Source: Pseudomonadota bacterium (GTDB lineage Bacteria > Pseudomonadota > Gammaproteobacteria > Steroidobacterales > Steroidobacteraceae). From it: a stretch of 64,000 bases of DNA. The DNA is taken from positions 62,001 through 126,000 of the forward strand of contig JAJZUT010000002.1 in assembly GCA_021847105.1 (NCBI GenBank), read 5' to 3'. The number at the start of each line of letters is the position of its first letter. The stretch's first letter is position 1. The translations under genes were made by a program, and so were the position numbers. Below, in pieces: positions 9,672-20,050 of the stretch. The notes under the pieces were generated by a model. The model was not told where the DNA came from and searched no databases. It was given only the letters and a program-made list of their open reading frames with translations.

Positions 9672-10666
9672 GGCATCTCTCCCTGCGGGCTCTCTGAGGC
9701 GGACCCGGCAGCCGCCCGGCGCAATCGATCGCGGACGGCCGCCCACGCCTCCCCGGCGGGCACATCCTGCACCAAAATGCACTCGCAGCGGCACTTGTCG
9801 AGTGCGCGCAGGTTCGCGTACAGATCGTGTCCGTACTGCTGGGGCTGCGCGGCGGCACTGACCCACGTGACCGACGCATGCGCGGCGAGCGGTTCGCGCC
9901 AGGCCAGCACGCCCACCCGGCGTCCGAGCCCGGCAAGCGTAGCGCTGCGCGCATCGATTTGCTCTGCTGGAACGATACTGAGCGGGGTGAGCGGCGCGTA
10001 ATGCGCCGCAGTGCTGCCAGGCACGCGCGGGGAAGTTGGGTCCGCACCCATGCCGAGTTCCCCGATGATCGCGCGGATCTCTCCGGCGGTGATGCGCCCC
10101 GGACGCAAGACCCGTGCCCCACCGTACTGAAAGGCGACGATGGTCGACTCCAGGCCGATCGGGCAGTCCCCGCCGTCGAGCACCACTTTGACCGCGTCGC
10201 CGAGTTCCTCGCGCACGTGCTCGGCGCGAGTCGGCGACAGTCGTCCGTACCGATTGGCCGAGGGCGCCGCAATCGCGCCCTGGAAGGTGGCGAGCAGCGC
10301 CTGGGCGATGGGATGTGACGGCACGCGCACCGCCACGGTGTCTTGTCCGCCGGTCACACTGTCATCGACCGTCGCGGCCCTGGGCAGCACCAGAGTGAGC
10401 GGACCGGGCCAGAAATGCTCGGCGAGGCGCTGGGCCTCGGGCGGCACGTCGCGCGCCCAATGCGGCAGCTGACCGATGTCGTGCAGATGCACGATCACCG
10501 GATGGCGCGCCGGTCGGCCCTTGACTGCAAAGATGCGCCGCACGGCGGAGGGGTTGCGCGCATCGGCACCGAGTCCGTACACGGTTTCCGTCGGAAAGGC
10601 GACGAGCTCGCCGGCACGCAGCGCACGCGCCGCAGCCTCGAGATCCTGCGCTGTGACCCGCCCCAT
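9668..10666 (-). CDS. sua5: L-threonylcarbamoyladenylate synthase, Sua5 type
   Basis: Makes threonylcarbamoyl-AMP from threonine, bicarbonate and ATP for the t6A37 modification of ANN-decoding tRNAs. The N-terminal YrdC/TsaC domain covers about residues 5-200 (FPTETVYGLGADA, KGRPARHP, APSANRYGRLSPTRAEHV), joined by a linker (GMGADPTSPRVPGSTAAHYAP) to a C-terminal Sua5 domain, giving 332 residues. Gammaproteobacteria such as E. coli carry the short TsaC without the second domain, so the long form is less usual. The ATG at 10666 has GGAGAG upstream. The stop overlaps the next gene's TTG start. Confidence 0.9.
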   Translation of the reverse strand: MGRVTAQDLEAAARALRAGELVAFPTETVYGLGADARNPSAVRRIFAVKGRPARHPVIVHLHDIGQLPHWARDVPPEAQRLAEHFWPGPLTLVLPRAATVDDSVTGGQDTVAVRVPSHPIAQALLATFQGAIAAPSANRYGRLSPTRAEHVREELGDAVKVVLDGGDCPIGLESTIVAFQYGGARVLRPGRITAGEIRAIIGELGMGADPTSPRVPGSTAAHYAPLTPLSIVPAEQIDARSATLAGLGRRVGVLAWREPLAAHASVTWVSAAAQPQQYGHDLYANLRALDKCRCECILVQDVPAGEAWAAVRDRLRRAAAGSASESPQGEMP

Positions 10667-10687
10667 CGGCCCGCTCTCCAACACCGC

Positions 10688-13564
10688 TCACTGCAGCGCG
10701 CGGCGCACCCAGCCGTGGGTGGTCCGCAGCAGCTCGTATGCCGGCCAGTAATGATTGTCGAGCGTCAACGTGATCACCTGCGGCGCATTGTTCCAGCCGA
10801 GCGTGGTAATGCGCACCGAGGAGTGATCGGGACGATGTGCCACGGCGTTCAAAAACGCGTTCAGATCGGCGGTCGGCTTGCCGTCGACTGCGACGATGCG
10901 CATTCCGGAATACAGCCCGTAGCGGGCCGCCGGAGAACCGTAATCGAAGTCATCGACATAGACCCCGAGCGGCGGGACACCGCGCTGGGCCAGCATGGAA
11001 TGAAAAGGCGCCTGGAGTGTCGCCCCAGCCCACTCCACCACGCGATGCAGGCGTGATCCGGAGAGCACCACGGTCGGCACGGTCAAGGTCAGTGCCTGCT
11101 GGCCCCGCCAGATCGTCAGGCGCACCTGGTTACGATCGGCCGTGGCGCGCTCGACCTGCTCAAACCGCGTCACCACGTGACCGTCGATGGCGAGGAGCAG
11201 ATCTCCGGGTTCGAGCATGCGCGCGGCCGGCGAGCCGCCCGTGGTGCGGATGACGGTGAGTACGACACGTCGGGTCGCGCTGTCATCGGCGAGCCGCTTG
11301 GCCCACGTGGGGGCAAGTCCGATCAGTCGTGCGCTCGCCAGTGGTGTCAGGGCGAGTTCCACGTCGAGCGAGTGCAGCGGCTGGCCGCTGCGCATCCGGC
11401 CGATCATGTCGCGCACCGGCGCGATCGGCACGCCCTGCAGATCCTGTCCAACCCCGTTGGCGGTATCGAATGCAAAACTTGACCACAAGCCGAGCACTTC
11501 GCCCTGTGGGTTGCTCAGCACGCCATCGAAATTGCTCGGCGGATTGACGAGCTGGATGCTCTCGATGTTGGTATCGCGGAAGCGCATGGTGCGCGACAGC
11601 GGTAGCTCGAGCGGCTCGATGCTTGAGACCTGGGTGCTGCGCAGATGCAGATCGTTATCGCCGCCGATGCCGACCACACTGACAGGCTCACCGGGCTCGA
11701 GGCGGCGCGGCAACAGTGTCGCAGAGCGCACCGGCGTCGAGCCGATCAGCCGCGGATCGTAAGCCACCACGGCAAGATTGTGGATCGGGCTGACGTATAC
11801 CACCCGACCGGGTACCTGCAGCGTGCCGGCGAACGTGATCGTGACATCCCCAAGGGATACCGGCACGGTGTTGCGGTCCACCACCACCCAGCCCCGCTTG
11901 GCGTCCACGACGAGGCCCGTGCCATGGTAGTAGTGTTCGGTCACACCGGACACCGAATACGGCATGCTGAAGGTCACCGACACCAGCGAGTGCGCCAGGC
12001 GGGTGAGGAGCGGATTGCGGTAGTGCGGGAAGCTCGTCGAGTTCACTGGATGCGGATGCGGCGATGGCCCCGGCGGCAGAGCCTTGCACGGCCAGAGACC
12101 GAGGTGGTCGTCACGCACGCAAGACTCGGCCGGGAACCAGCGCCGGTCCATGCGGAAATAGGCGAGCTGCGTGCTGTTCGGATCAGTCGCGAGCGTGAAG
12201 CGCACCGTCGCGTACTCGCCATTGGCGAGCCGGCCGAGCGCACGGCGCAAATCCGTGAGATTGTCGATTGGCCAGGAATCGATGCTGTGAATGACCGCGC
12301 CGCGCGGCACGCCGGCCGCACCGAACACGAAACCGGGATTGGCGACCCAGACCCCGCGCGGCGGCACATTCAGCTGCAGAGCCATCTCGTACGACAGGGT
12401 GTTGAGCACGGCGTTGCCGAACTGCACATAGGCGTCGGGCGTGATGGCGTTCAGGTCGCCCACCGGCAAGCGCACCGAGATCAGCTCACCACCCCGCTCG
12501 AGCTCGAGGTTGATCTGACGGCCCACCGCACCATCGAGAATGCGCTCGAGCGGCTCGAACGTCGTCACGTAGTGGCCGTCGATACGGACCAGGATGTCCC
12601 CCGGTGCGAGCACCTGCGCGCTCGGTGAGCCCGGCAGCACAGTGCTCACCACCAGCATGCCAGTGCGTTGCGGGTACGCTTTACGCACCGCAGCCTCGAT
12701 CGCGCGCGGCAGACCGAGCCGCTCGAGCTCATCGAACGGCGTGTAATGGAAGATCGTGTAGAGCGTGCCGCGGGTGACGGGCAGTCCCTGCTGGACCAGC
12801 CGCAGGGCCCGCTGCACGGGCGCGAGCGGCAGGTAAAAGCTTGACGCCGCATTGTTGGCGCCACCCGCGTTGAGCGCCACGACGTGACCGCGGATATCGA
12901 TCACCGGCGAGCCGGAGGAACCACCGGAAGTCCCGGAGGCGGCCTGCAGATAAAACGTATTGAAGTCGTTGTAATTGCCAAAGCCGTAATCGGGCGCCCG
13001 GCGATGCAGCCGCGCCAGCGTGCCGGCGAGGATCGAGAGCTGCTCGCCGGCATTGTTGCCGATCACCCGGATCTCCCGGCCGACTCGCGCACCCGCCGGA
13101 TCGAGCTTCAGTGCCTTGGGGTGGATGTAGTGCAATTTCTTCGGGTCGAAGCGATAGAAGCCGAAGTCATGCACCGGATCACGGTAGATCGGGTAGATTG
13201 GAATCTGCTCGCGGTCCAGAAAGGTCGCCGTGGCCGTCACCGGCCCCGGCGTCACCACGTGACGGTTCGTGAGGATGATGCCGCGCTTGGCATCGACCAC
13301 GAAGCCGGTCGCTTCGGCCGTCTCGTTGACGTCGGTGTCGAAAGCGCGGTCCTGGTTGAAATTGATCGCCACGACGCTGCTGGCGATGTGCGCCAGAGTC
13401 GCCGCCCAGGTCGGGTTGGACTCCAGAGCCGCAGCCTGGCGCGCAAGGTGTGCCGCAACGGCCGTACCGCCCGGCAGCGCCCGCGGCGGCGTAGCGGCAG
13501 CGGCGCCGGCCAGACCGACCGGCAGGATGAGCACAGACAGGCACAGCAGTCGTAGCAAGCGCAT
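10688..13564 (-). CDS. Exported double-HtrA (NMA111-like) serine protease with PDZ domains
   Basis: A 958-residue protein with a signal peptide (about 1-24, ending AAAATPP). The first trypsin-like domain (about 45-270) has a full catalytic triad: H102 in LTNRHVV, D133 in PVHDFGFY and S217 in GGSSGSPV. PDZ-like modules follow (TGMLVVSTVLPGSPS; VWVANPGFVFGAAG). A second protease-like domain (about 545-740) has lost the triad: the histidine position reads VVDRNTVPVS and the serine loop reads NFDGVLSNPQGE. Two more PDZ modules end the protein (GSPAARMLEPGDLLLAIDG; GSPAARYGLYSGMRIVAVDG). This duplicated architecture resembles the fungal NMA111/Ynm3 family. The expected place is the periplasm, in protein quality control. 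Confidence 0.85.
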   Translation of the reverse strand: MRLLRLLCLSVLILPVGLAGAAAATPPRALPGGTAVAAHLARQAAALESNPTWAATLAHIASSVVAINFNQDRAFDTDVNETAEATGFVVDAKRGIILTNRHVVTPGPVTATATFLDREQIPIYPIYRDPVHDFGFYRFDPKKLHYIHPKALKLDPAGARVGREIRVIGNNAGEQLSILAGTLARLHRRAPDYGFGNYNDFNTFYLQAASGTSGGSSGSPVIDIRGHVVALNAGGANNAASSFYLPLAPVQRALRLVQQGLPVTRGTLYTIFHYTPFDELERLGLPRAIEAAVRKAYPQRTGMLVVSTVLPGSPSAQVLAPGDILVRIDGHYVTTFEPLERILDGAVGRQINLELERGGELISVRLPVGDLNAITPDAYVQFGNAVLNTLSYEMALQLNVPPRGVWVANPGFVFGAAGVPRGAVIHSIDSWPIDNLTDLRRALGRLANGEYATVRFTLATDPNSTQLAYFRMDRRWFPAESCVRDDHLGLWPCKALPPGPSPHPHPVNSTSFPHYRNPLLTRLAHSLVSVTFSMPYSVSGVTEHYYHGTGLVVDAKRGWVVVDRNTVPVSLGDVTITFAGTLQVPGRVVYVSPIHNLAVVAYDPRLIGSTPVRSATLLPRRLEPGEPVSVVGIGGDNDLHLRSTQVSSIEPLELPLSRTMRFRDTNIESIQLVNPPSNFDGVLSNPQGEVLGLWSSFAFDTANGVGQDLQGVPIAPVRDMIGRMRSGQPLHSLDVELALTPLASARLIGLAPTWAKRLADDSATRRVVLTVIRTTGGSPAARMLEPGDLLLAIDGHVVTRFEQVERATADRNQVRLTIWRGQQALTLTVPTVVLSGSRLHRVVEWAGATLQAPFHSMLAQRGVPPLGVYVDDFDYGSPAARYGLYSGMRIVAVDGKPTADLNAFLNAVAHRPDHSSVRITTLGWNNAPQVITLTLDNHYWPAYELLRTTHGWVRRALQ

Positions 13565-13586
13565 CGTCCCCCCGTTTGATATCTCG

Positions 13587-13973
13587 CTACCGGCCGAGCA
13601 GGACCAGCAGCCACACCGTCCCCAGCAGCACAAACGACATCAGCACCGCGGCCGAGCCGATGTCCTTGGCCAGCCCGGCGAGCGCATGTCGTTCCAGACC
13701 GATGCGATCGACCGTCGCCTCGATGGCACTGTTGATCAGCTCGACCACCAGAATCAGCACCACCGGGGCGACGAGCAGCGCCCGCTGAGTGCCGTCGTGC
13801 CCGAGCCACAACGCAAGTGGAATGGCCAGTGTCGCGAACGCCAGCTCCTGACGGAACGCGGCTTCCTCGCGAAACGCGCCGCGCAGTCCCCGCCAGCTCG
13901 CGCCGAAGGCGCGCAGCACCCGAGTGAGACCTCTCGGCTTGTAGCGGTCAATGGCTATCGGGCCGGTTTCCAC
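13587..13973 (-). CDS. dgkA: Diacylglycerol kinase
   Basis: A 128-residue, three-helix inner-membrane kinase that phosphorylates diacylglycerol to phosphatidic acid for lipid recycling. Family motifs are clear: [28 protein letters not shown] (with the catalytic glutamate and metal ligand) and [12 protein letters not shown]. The start overlaps the 3' end of gcvPB by about 19 bases, so dgkA is read as the last gene of the gcv operon. That places a lipid-recycling enzyme under the glycine riboswitch unless it has its own promoter. Confidence 0.93.
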   Translation of the reverse strand: METGPIAIDRYKPRGLTRVLRAFGASWRGLRGAFREEAAFRQELAFATLAIPLALWLGHDGTQRALLVAPVVLILVVELINSAIEATVDRIGLERHALAGLAKDIGSAAVLMSFVLLGTVWLLVLLGR

Positions 13974-15418
13974 GCAAGATCCAGCTGTTTGGCGGCCCGC
14001 ACGTCATCGAGCCGCCGTACCGGCATGGTATGCGGAGCGCCGGTAACCTGCTCGGGTTCTTGCGCGGCCTCCCCGAGGATGCGCGTCATCGCCTCGACAA
14101 ATGCATCCAGCGCCTGCTTGCTCTCGGTTTCCGTCGGTTCGATCAGCAGACATTCCGGCACCAGCAGCGGGAAATAGGTGGTCGGGGCATGCTGCCCATG
14201 ATCGAGCAGCCGCTTGGCGAAGTCCATGGCCGTCACGCCGAACTCGCGCGCCTGGCGCTTCAGCGTGATGATGAATTCATGGCTGGCACGGCGATGCGGA
14301 TAGGCGGCTTCGAAGCCTGCCTGAGTGAGCCGTGCGAGCAGGTAATTGGCGTTGAGCGTGGCGTACTCGCCGACCCTGGCCATGCCCTCACGGCCGAGCA
14401 TGCGCATGTAGATGTACGCCCGCAGCAGCACCCCGACATTGCCCGCGAAGGCCGATAGCCGGCCGATCGATTGCGGCCGCTCGCGCTCAGTCAGCCAGAC
14501 ATACTGCCCGTCACGCCGCCCGACCAATGGCACCGGCAGAAACGGCGCAAGCCGCGCCGCGACGCCCACCGGCCCGGCTCCCGGCCCACCACCGCCATGG
14601 GGAGTGGAGAAGGTCTTGTGCAGATTGACGTGAATGACGTCGAAGCCCATGTCGCCGGGGCGCACTTTGCCGAGAATGGCATTGAGGTTGGCGCCATCGT
14701 AGTAGAGCAGTCCGCCCGCGGCATGAACCGTGCGCGCCACCTCCTCGATGCGCCGTTCGAATACCCCGAGCGTCGAGGGGTTGGTCAGCATGATCCCGGC
14801 CGTCCTCGGACCGACCGCGGCCTTGAGCGCATCGATGTCGATATCACCGTCGGCATTCACCGCAATCTCGCGCACCGTGCAACCGCACAGAGTCGCCGTG
14901 GCCGGGTTGGTTCCGTGCGCCGCCTCCGGCACGATGATCTCGTTGCGCTCGAGATCGCCGCGGGCGCGATGATAGGCGCGGATCATCGCCACACCGGCGT
15001 ATTCGCCCTGTGCGCCGGCCATTGGACTTAAGGCCACGGCCTGCATGCCAGTGACCTCCTTCAGGATCTCCTGCAGCTCGAACAGACACTCGAGCACCCC
15101 CTGCCCGAGCGAGTCCGGCGCCAGCGGATGGCGGGCGAGGAACTCCGGCAGCATGGCGTACTGGTTGCAGGCCTTGGGGTTGTACTTCATCGTGCACGAG
15201 CCCAGAGGATAGAAGTTCGTGTCGATCGAGAAGTTCAGCTGCGAGAGGCGCGTGAAGTGGCGCACCGCCTCAAGTTCGCTCACCTCCGGCAGCACCGGCG
15301 CGGCCGCGCGCAGCTGCGCGGTGGGCAGATCTGCGCAGCTCGACGGTTCGGGCGGCGAAGGCCATTGGTCGGCGGCGCCGCGCCCGGGCACCGAATACTC
15401 GAAGATCAGTTTTTCCAT
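13955..15418 (-). CDS. gcvPB: Glycine dehydrogenase (decarboxylating) subunit 2
   Basis: The C-terminal half of the P-protein, which carries PLP and decarboxylates glycine, passing the aminomethyl group to GcvH. 487 residues; the PLP lysine is K268 in [17 protein letters not shown], and [13 protein letters not shown] is a family hallmark near residue 70. The ATG at 15418 has AGGAG upstream and gives a normal N-terminus; earlier in-frame ATGs (15436, 15442, 15460) overlap gcvPA and lack a good ribosome site. The P-protein is split into two genes here, unlike the single large GcvP of E. coli. Confidence 0.94.
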   Translation of the reverse strand: MEKLIFEYSVPGRGAADQWPSPPEPSSCADLPTAQLRAAAPVLPEVSELEAVRHFTRLSQLNFSIDTNFYPLGSCTMKYNPKACNQYAMLPEFLARHPLAPDSLGQGVLECLFELQEILKEVTGMQAVALSPMAGAQGEYAGVAMIRAYHRARGDLERNEIIVPEAAHGTNPATATLCGCTVREIAVNADGDIDIDALKAAVGPRTAGIMLTNPSTLGVFERRIEEVARTVHAAGGLLYYDGANLNAILGKVRPGDMGFDVIHVNLHKTFSTPHGGGGPGAGPVGVAARLAPFLPVPLVGRRDGQYVWLTERERPQSIGRLSAFAGNVGVLLRAYIYMRMLGREGMARVGEYATLNANYLLARLTQAGFEAAYPHRRASHEFIITLKRQAREFGVTAMDFAKRLLDHGQHAPTTYFPLLVPECLLIEPTETESKQALDAFVEAMTRILGEAAQEPEQVTGAPHTMPVRRLDDVRAAKQLDLAWKPAR

Positions 15419-15456
15419 GCCTTGTGCTCCTGCCATGCCCATCGGCGGCTCACGCC

Positions 15457-16830
15457 TCACGCGGCGCGCACTTCGCGCAGACTCGCCTCCAGGGCGAGAC
15501 GGTAGCGCTCGATGTCTTCACGAGTCTTGGTCTCTGTGGCACAGACCAGCAGTGCCGGACCGAGCTCCGGATAGTGCTCCTGAAGGTCCCAGCCGCCGAG
15601 TATGCCCCGCGCGGCCAGCCGCTCGAGCAACGCAGCAACCGGCCGGTCGAAACCGATCACGGCCTCGTGAAACACCGGTTGCGGGAACCGCTCGCGTACG
15701 CCCGCGATCCGGCACAGCGCGTCCGTCAGCTCCCGGGTGCGCACATGCGCGGCCAGCGCCGTGCGCCGCAGGCCTTCGGCCCCGAGCAGCGACAGATGGA
15801 TGGTGGCGGCCGTGACCATCAGCCCCTGATTGGTGCAGATGTTGGAGGTGGCTTTGGCGCGCCGAATGTGCTGCTCGCGCGCTTGCAGCGTCAGGGTAAA
15901 ACCCTGCCGCCCGTGCGCATCGACGGTGCGCCCGACGATGCGCCCGGGCATCTGGCGCACATGCGCCATCCGGGTCGTCATGAACCCGAAATACGGTCCG
16001 CCCGAGGACAGCGGGATGCCGAGCGGCTGGCCGTCACCGATCACAATGTCCGCCCCCCTTGCTCCCCACTGCCCCGGGGGCTTCAGCAGCGCGAGGGCGA
16101 TGGGATTGACGATCGCCACCACCAGAGCGTTGCGCGCATGCGCCCAGTCGGTCAGCACATCGACGTCCTCCAATCGCCCAAACACATTGGGCTGCTGGAT
16201 GACAAGCGCGGTGATGTCCTCGCCCTCGACGCGCTCGAGCGCCGCAGCCGCGACACAGCCGCTCTCAAGCGACAGCGGCAACTCCTCGAACTGCAGCCCT
16301 TGATTGCCGGCGATACTGACAGCCGCCCGCCGGTAATGCGGATGCACGCTGCGCGGCACGAGGATATGCTGCGAATTCGAGCGTCGATTGGCGCGCACTG
16401 CCATCAGACTGGCCTCAGCCAGCGCGCTGGCGCCGTCGTACAGGGAGGCGTTGGACACGTCCATGCCGGTCAGGTTCGCCATCATGGTCTGGTATTCGTA
16501 CAGCATCTGCAGCGTGCCCTGGCTGGCCTCAGCCTGATAGGGCGTGTAGGCGCTGTAGAATTCCCCTCGGGTCGCCACCGCCCAGACCGCCGCCGGGATG
16601 TGATGCTCGTAGGCGCCTGCGCCGATGAAGCACAGCGGCCGTCCATCGCGACGCGCACGCTCGCTCATCAGCCGCGCCAGCTGCATCTCGTTCAGTGACT
16701 CGGGCACTCCGGCGAGCGAGCCGACGCGCAGCTCCGCGGGAATCTCCTCGAACAACCGCTCAATGCTCTCGACACCAATCGTCTCGAGCATTGCCCCGAC
16801 CTCCTCGCGCGTGTGCGGGACGAACGCCAT
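15457..16830 (-). CDS. gcvPA: Glycine dehydrogenase (decarboxylating) subunit 1
   Basis: The N-terminal half of the P-protein in its two-subunit form, 457 residues, working with GcvPB as an alpha2beta2 enzyme. Recognisable stretches are [54 protein letters not shown], and the [11 protein letters not shown] segment. No PLP lysine is expected in this subunit. Its ATG overlaps the gcvH stop (TGATG), so coupling is likely. Gene order gcvT-gcvH-gcvPA-gcvPB with tight spacing supports one transcript. Confidence 0.94.
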   Translation of the reverse strand: MAFVPHTREEVGAMLETIGVESIERLFEEIPAELRVGSLAGVPESLNEMQLARLMSERARRDGRPLCFIGAGAYEHHIPAAVWAVATRGEFYSAYTPYQAEASQGTLQMLYEYQTMMANLTGMDVSNASLYDGASALAEASLMAVRANRRSNSQHILVPRSVHPHYRRAAVSIAGNQGLQFEELPLSLESGCVAAAALERVEGEDITALVIQQPNVFGRLEDVDVLTDWAHARNALVVAIVNPIALALLKPPGQWGARGADIVIGDGQPLGIPLSSGGPYFGFMTTRMAHVRQMPGRIVGRTVDAHGRQGFTLTLQAREQHIRRAKATSNICTNQGLMVTAATIHLSLLGAEGLRRTALAAHVRTRELTDALCRIAGVRERFPQPVFHEAVIGFDRPVAALLERLAARGILGGWDLQEHYPELGPALLVCATETKTREDIERYRLALEASLREVRAA

Positions 16831-17219
16831 CAGTCGCCCTCCTCCGTGGTCAGCTTCTGGTATTCGGCGGCGCTCAGCAGCGAAGCCGGCGCGCCTTCGG
16901 GGCGCAGCCGCGCAAGCCAGCCGCCGCCGTAGGGATCGGTGTTGACGATCTCCGGCGCATCCGCAAGCGCCGGGTTACCCTGCAGGACCTCACCGGCCAC
17001 CGGCGCGTAGACGTCGGAGGCGGCCTTGACCGACTCGATCACCGCGAACGGCTGGCCTGGCGTGACCCTGCGGCCCTGCTCGGGCACTTCGATGAAGACC
17101 AGATCCCCGAGCGCATGCTGTGCGTGATCGGTGATGCCAACCTCGACGGTGCCATCAGGCAGTGTACGCAGCCATTCGTGGGTGCGCGTGTACTGCAGAT
17201 CGGGAGGAACCTTGCTCAT
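16830..17219 (-). CDS. gcvH: Glycine cleavage system H protein
   Basis: The 129-residue lipoyl carrier that shuttles the aminomethyl group between P, T and L proteins. The lipoyl-lysine is K65 in [19 protein letters not shown]. Surrounding family signatures are [20 protein letters not shown] and [14 protein letters not shown]. Length is typical. It lies 54 bases after gcvT and overlaps gcvPA by one base. Confidence 0.96.
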   Translation of the reverse strand: MSKVPPDLQYTRTHEWLRTLPDGTVEVGITDHAQHALGDLVFIEVPEQGRRVTPGQPFAVIESVKAASDVYAPVAGEVLQGNPALADAPEIVNTDPYGGGWLARLRPEGAPASLLSAAEYQKLTTEEGD

Positions 17220-17273
17220 GGGACGCTCCGTGGAGTCGAATCGTGGGTCTCGGTGGATCGATGGCGTATGAAT

Positions 17274-18383
17274 TCAGAGACGGGCGGGCGGATCAGCTCG
17301 ATCAAGCACGGACTTGCCATGCCGCACGAATGGCGGTTTGACAACCCGTGCCGCCAGCAGTTTGCCTCGCACCTCGACTTGGAGCCGGTCGCGCGCCGCG
17401 GCGGGGATGCGTGCCAGCGCGATAGAGCGCTCGAGCGTCGGGGAGAACGTACCACTCGTAATCTCACCCTCGCCGCCGTCCGCGACGAACACCCGCTGAT
17501 GGGCGCGCAGCACGCCGCGTTCAGCGAGCACCAGTCCGGTGAGCTGACGCAAATTGTCGCCCGCACGCAGCGTCTCGAGCGAGGCCCGACCGATGAACGC
17601 GCGCCCCGGGGTGAGTGCGACCGTCCAGGCCAGAGCGGACTCGAACGGGTGGGTGTTCTCATCCATGTCGCTGCCATAGAGGTTCATGCCGGCCTCCAGG
17701 CGCAGCGTGTCACGCGCACCGAGGCCGCAGGGCACCACGCCCGCTTTGATGAGCGCCTGCCACAGCGGCTCGGCGTCCTGCGCAGGCAACATGATTTCGA
17801 AGCCATCCTCGCCGGTGTAGCCGGTGCGGGAGATGAACCAGCGCTCGATCTCGGTGCCGTAAAACGCCCCGAGCGTCAGAGCGCGCTCGGCCGCGGCATC
17901 CGCAAGCAACGCTGCCACACGCGCACGCGCCTCGGGTCCTTGTACCGCGAGCATTGCCAGATCAGACCGCTCGCGTACCGTGACGCCGAACGGCTCGGCA
18001 TGCCGGCGGATCCAGGCGAGATCCTTCTCGCGCGTGCCGGCATTGAGCACGGCACGAAACCACTGCGCGCCGAGGTAATAGACGATCAGATCATCGATGA
18101 TGCCGCCGCGCTCATTGAGCAGACAGCTGTAGAGCGCCTTGCCGCGCTCGGTGAGCCGGCTCACATCGTTGGCGAGAAGCTGCAGCAGAAACGGCCGTGC
18201 AGCCGCACCCTGCAGGTCGACGATGCACATATGGGAGACATCAAACACGCCGGCGAGGCGTCGCACCGCATGGTGCTCGGCGAGCAGCGAGCCGTACTGC
18301 AGGGGCATCTCCCAGCCCCCGAAGTCCACGATGCGTGCGCCGGCGGCCTGATGCAGAGCGAAGAGAGGAGTTCGTCGGGCCAC
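17274..18383 (-). CDS. gcvT: Glycine cleavage system T protein (aminomethyltransferase)
   Basis: Transfers the methylene group from aminomethyl-GcvH to tetrahydrofolate, releasing ammonia. 369 residues; family landmarks are [28 protein letters not shown], the folate-binding aspartate region near [40 protein letters not shown] and [13 protein letters not shown]. The start is the GTG at 18383, five bases after GGAGGA; the TTG at 18401 would place that ribosome site inside the gene. It is the first gene behind the glycine riboswitch. Confidence 0.95.
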   Translation of the reverse strand: MARRTPLFALHQAAGARIVDFGGWEMPLQYGSLLAEHHAVRRLAGVFDVSHMCIVDLQGAAARPFLLQLLANDVSRLTERGKALYSCLLNERGGIIDDLIVYYLGAQWFRAVLNAGTREKDLAWIRRHAEPFGVTVRERSDLAMLAVQGPEARARVAALLADAAAERALTLGAFYGTEIERWFISRTGYTGEDGFEIMLPAQDAEPLWQALIKAGVVPCGLGARDTLRLEAGMNLYGSDMDENTHPFESALAWTVALTPGRAFIGRASLETLRAGDNLRQLTGLVLAERGVLRAHQRVFVADGGEGEITSGTFSPTLERSIALARIPAAARDRLQVEVRGKLLAARVVKPPFVRHGKSVLDRADPPARL

Positions 18384-18429
18384 AGATCCTCCGGAAGGCA
18401 ACAGAGCGGCAGATTTCAGCCTGCCGCCC

Positions 18430-18630
18430 CTCTGTCCGGTGACCTGAGAGATCAGGCGCTGCGCGCCTCTCCCCTTCGGTGGGCCGGCGCCGCTCGGCGC
18501 CCGCCACTCTCCAGAGACCCCGCGCAGACCATCGGTGGCCCGCGCAATCTGCCGTTCGTGTGCCTGAGCGTTTCCGGGCGGGAATTGCGCCTTCGGCGTT
18601 CCGGCCAGTCAGCCGGACTCTCTCCGTGCA
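18430..18630 (-). promoter_or_regulatory. Tandem glycine riboswitch upstream of gcvT
   Basis: On the minus strand two aptamers occur in tandem. The first (about 18557-18626) has GGAGAGAGTC, GCCGAAGGCGCAA, CCCG and GGAAACGCTCAGGCA; the second (about 18430-18516) has CTGGAGAGTGGC, CACCGAAGGGGAGAGG and TCTCTCAGGTCACCGGACAG. These are the conserved glycine-aptamer blocks. An extra hairpin (about 18402-18434, arms CAGAGCGGCAG/CTGCCGC) separates aptamer 2 from the gcvT ribosome site. In known examples glycine binding turns gcv expression on. Confidence 0.93.
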
Positions 18631-18652
18631 GATCGTTTTTCAGGGTAGGCGC

Positions 18653-18658
18653 ATCATA
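18653..18658 (-). promoter_or_regulatory. -10 element for the gcv operon
   Basis: TATGAT on the minus strand lies about 27 bases before aptamer 1. No good -35 is visible at 16-18 bases (ACGCCA at best). Transcription from here would include both aptamers. Confidence 0.5.
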
Positions 18659-18738
18659 CCAGCTTTGCCGCCCGGTGGCGTCGGCTCCAGGCTGCGCTCG
18701 CGCTTGCGCCAGTGGTCGCCGTGGGCGAGCCATCCCGG

Positions 18739-18744
18739 TAAAAT
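18739..18744 (+). promoter_or_regulatory. Possible -10 element for ispG
   Basis: TAAAAT lies 44 bases before the ispG ATG in the divergent gcvT-ispG gap. No convincing -35 is seen at 16-18 bases upstream. Confidence 0.35.
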
Positions 18745-18788
18745 CCCCGCACCTCTTGGCAGCTCTCCCCGTTACTCGGCAGGTATCC

Positions 18789-20030
18789 ATGTCCTCAATT
18801 GCGCGCCGTTCCTCCGTCCCAGTCAGCATTGGCCCCGTGCGAGTCGGCGCTACCGCGCCCATCGTCGTGCAATCGATGACCAATACCGACACGGCCGACA
18901 TCGAGGGCACGGCGCAGCAAGTGAAGTCCCTCGCCCGTGCCGGTTCCGAGCTGGTGCGGATCACGGTCAATTCGGCAGAGGCCGCCGCGGCAGTACCGCA
19001 CATCCGCGAGCGGCTCGATCAGATGGGCGTCGCCGTGCCCCTGATCGGTGACTTTCACTTCAACGGCCACAAGCTGTTGCGCGAACATCCCGCCTGTGCC
19101 GAAGCGCTCGCCAAGTACCGCATCAATCCGGGCAACGTCGGCCGCGGCAGCAAGCGTGACCCGCAGTTCGCCGAGATGATCGAGACCGCCTGTCGGTACG
19201 GCAAGCCGGTCCGCATCGGGGTCAACTGGGGCAGCCTCGATCAGGATCTGCTCATGCGGCTGATGGATGAGAACGCGACGCGCGCCGAGCCCCTGAGCGC
19301 CCAGCAGATCATGCGCAACGCCGTGGTGCTCTCGGCATTGGAGAGCGCCGAGCGCGCCGAGGCGCTCGGCATGGCGCACGATCGCATCATCCTCTCGGCC
19401 AAGGTGAGCGGCGTGCAGGACCTCATCGCCATCTACAGCGACCTCGCCGCGCGCTGCGACTATCCGCTGCACCTCGGACTCACCGAGGCGGGGATGGGCT
19501 CCAAGGGCATTGTTGCCTCGACCGCAGGCATGGCCGTGCTGCTGCAGCGCGGCATCGGTGACACGATCCGCGTCTCGCTCACCCCGGAACCGGGCGGCGA
19601 TCGCACGCAGGAGGTCATCGTCGCGCAGGAAATCCTGCAGACGATGGGACTGCGCTCATTCCTGCCGCTGGTGACCGCCTGCCCCGGTTGCGGACGCACC
19701 ACGAGCACCGTGTTCCAGGAACTTGCGCAGCGCATCCAGACGCACATCCGCCATCGCATGCCCGAATGGCGGCGCGAGTACGAGGGCGTCGAGGACATGT
19801 CGGTCGCGGTCATGGGCTGCGTCGTCAATGGCCCCGGGGAGAGCAAACACGCCAACATCGGCATCAGCCTGCCGGGCACGGGCGAGCGACCGGTCGCGCC
19901 GGTGTACGAAGACGGTGAAAAGACCGTGACGCTCAAGGGTGAGCGGATCGCGGAGGAATTTCAGGAACTGCTCGAACAGTACGTGGCACGCAAGTTCAGC
20001 CGCAAGCCGGCGCGCGACACCGCCGCCTGA
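18789..20030 (+). CDS. ispG: 4-hydroxy-3-methylbut-2-enyl diphosphate synthase (flavodoxin)
   Basis: Iron-sulfur enzyme of the MEP isoprenoid pathway, converting MEcPP to HMBPP. 413 residues. The 4Fe-4S ligands are C298 and C301 in ACPGCGR and C344 in GCVVNGPGE, with E351 as the fourth ligand expected in the family. The N-terminal TIM-barrel part has VQSMTNTDT and YRINPGNVG. The reading frame stays open for more than 2 kb upstream, antisense to gcvPA-gcvH-gcvT and the riboswitch, but the conserved N-terminus begins at this ATG ([19 protein letters not shown]). It is followed 20 bases later by phhB. Confidence 0.96.
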   Translation: MSSIARRSSVPVSIGPVRVGATAPIVVQSMTNTDTADIEGTAQQVKSLARAGSELVRITVNSAEAAAAVPHIRERLDQMGVAVPLIGDFHFNGHKLLREHPACAEALAKYRINPGNVGRGSKRDPQFAEMIETACRYGKPVRIGVNWGSLDQDLLMRLMDENATRAEPLSAQQIMRNAVVLSALESAERAEALGMAHDRIILSAKVSGVQDLIAIYSDLAARCDYPLHLGLTEAGMGSKGIVASTAGMAVLLQRGIGDTIRVSLTPEPGGDRTQEVIVAQEILQTMGLRSFLPLVTACPGCGRTTSTVFQELAQRIQTHIRHRMPEWRREYEGVEDMSVAVMGCVVNGPGESKHANIGISLPGTGERPVAPVYEDGEKTVTLKGERIAEEFQELLEQYVARKFSRKPARDTAA

Positions 20031-20050
20031 AAACGCCGCGGGGAGGCCTC

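Noticed and set aside
16695..18788. Long open frame joined in-frame to ispG, giving an apparent 1111-residue protein
   Set aside because: The extra 698 codons are antisense to gcvPA, gcvH, gcvT and the riboswitch and contain no family signature; high GC content commonly leaves such frames open.
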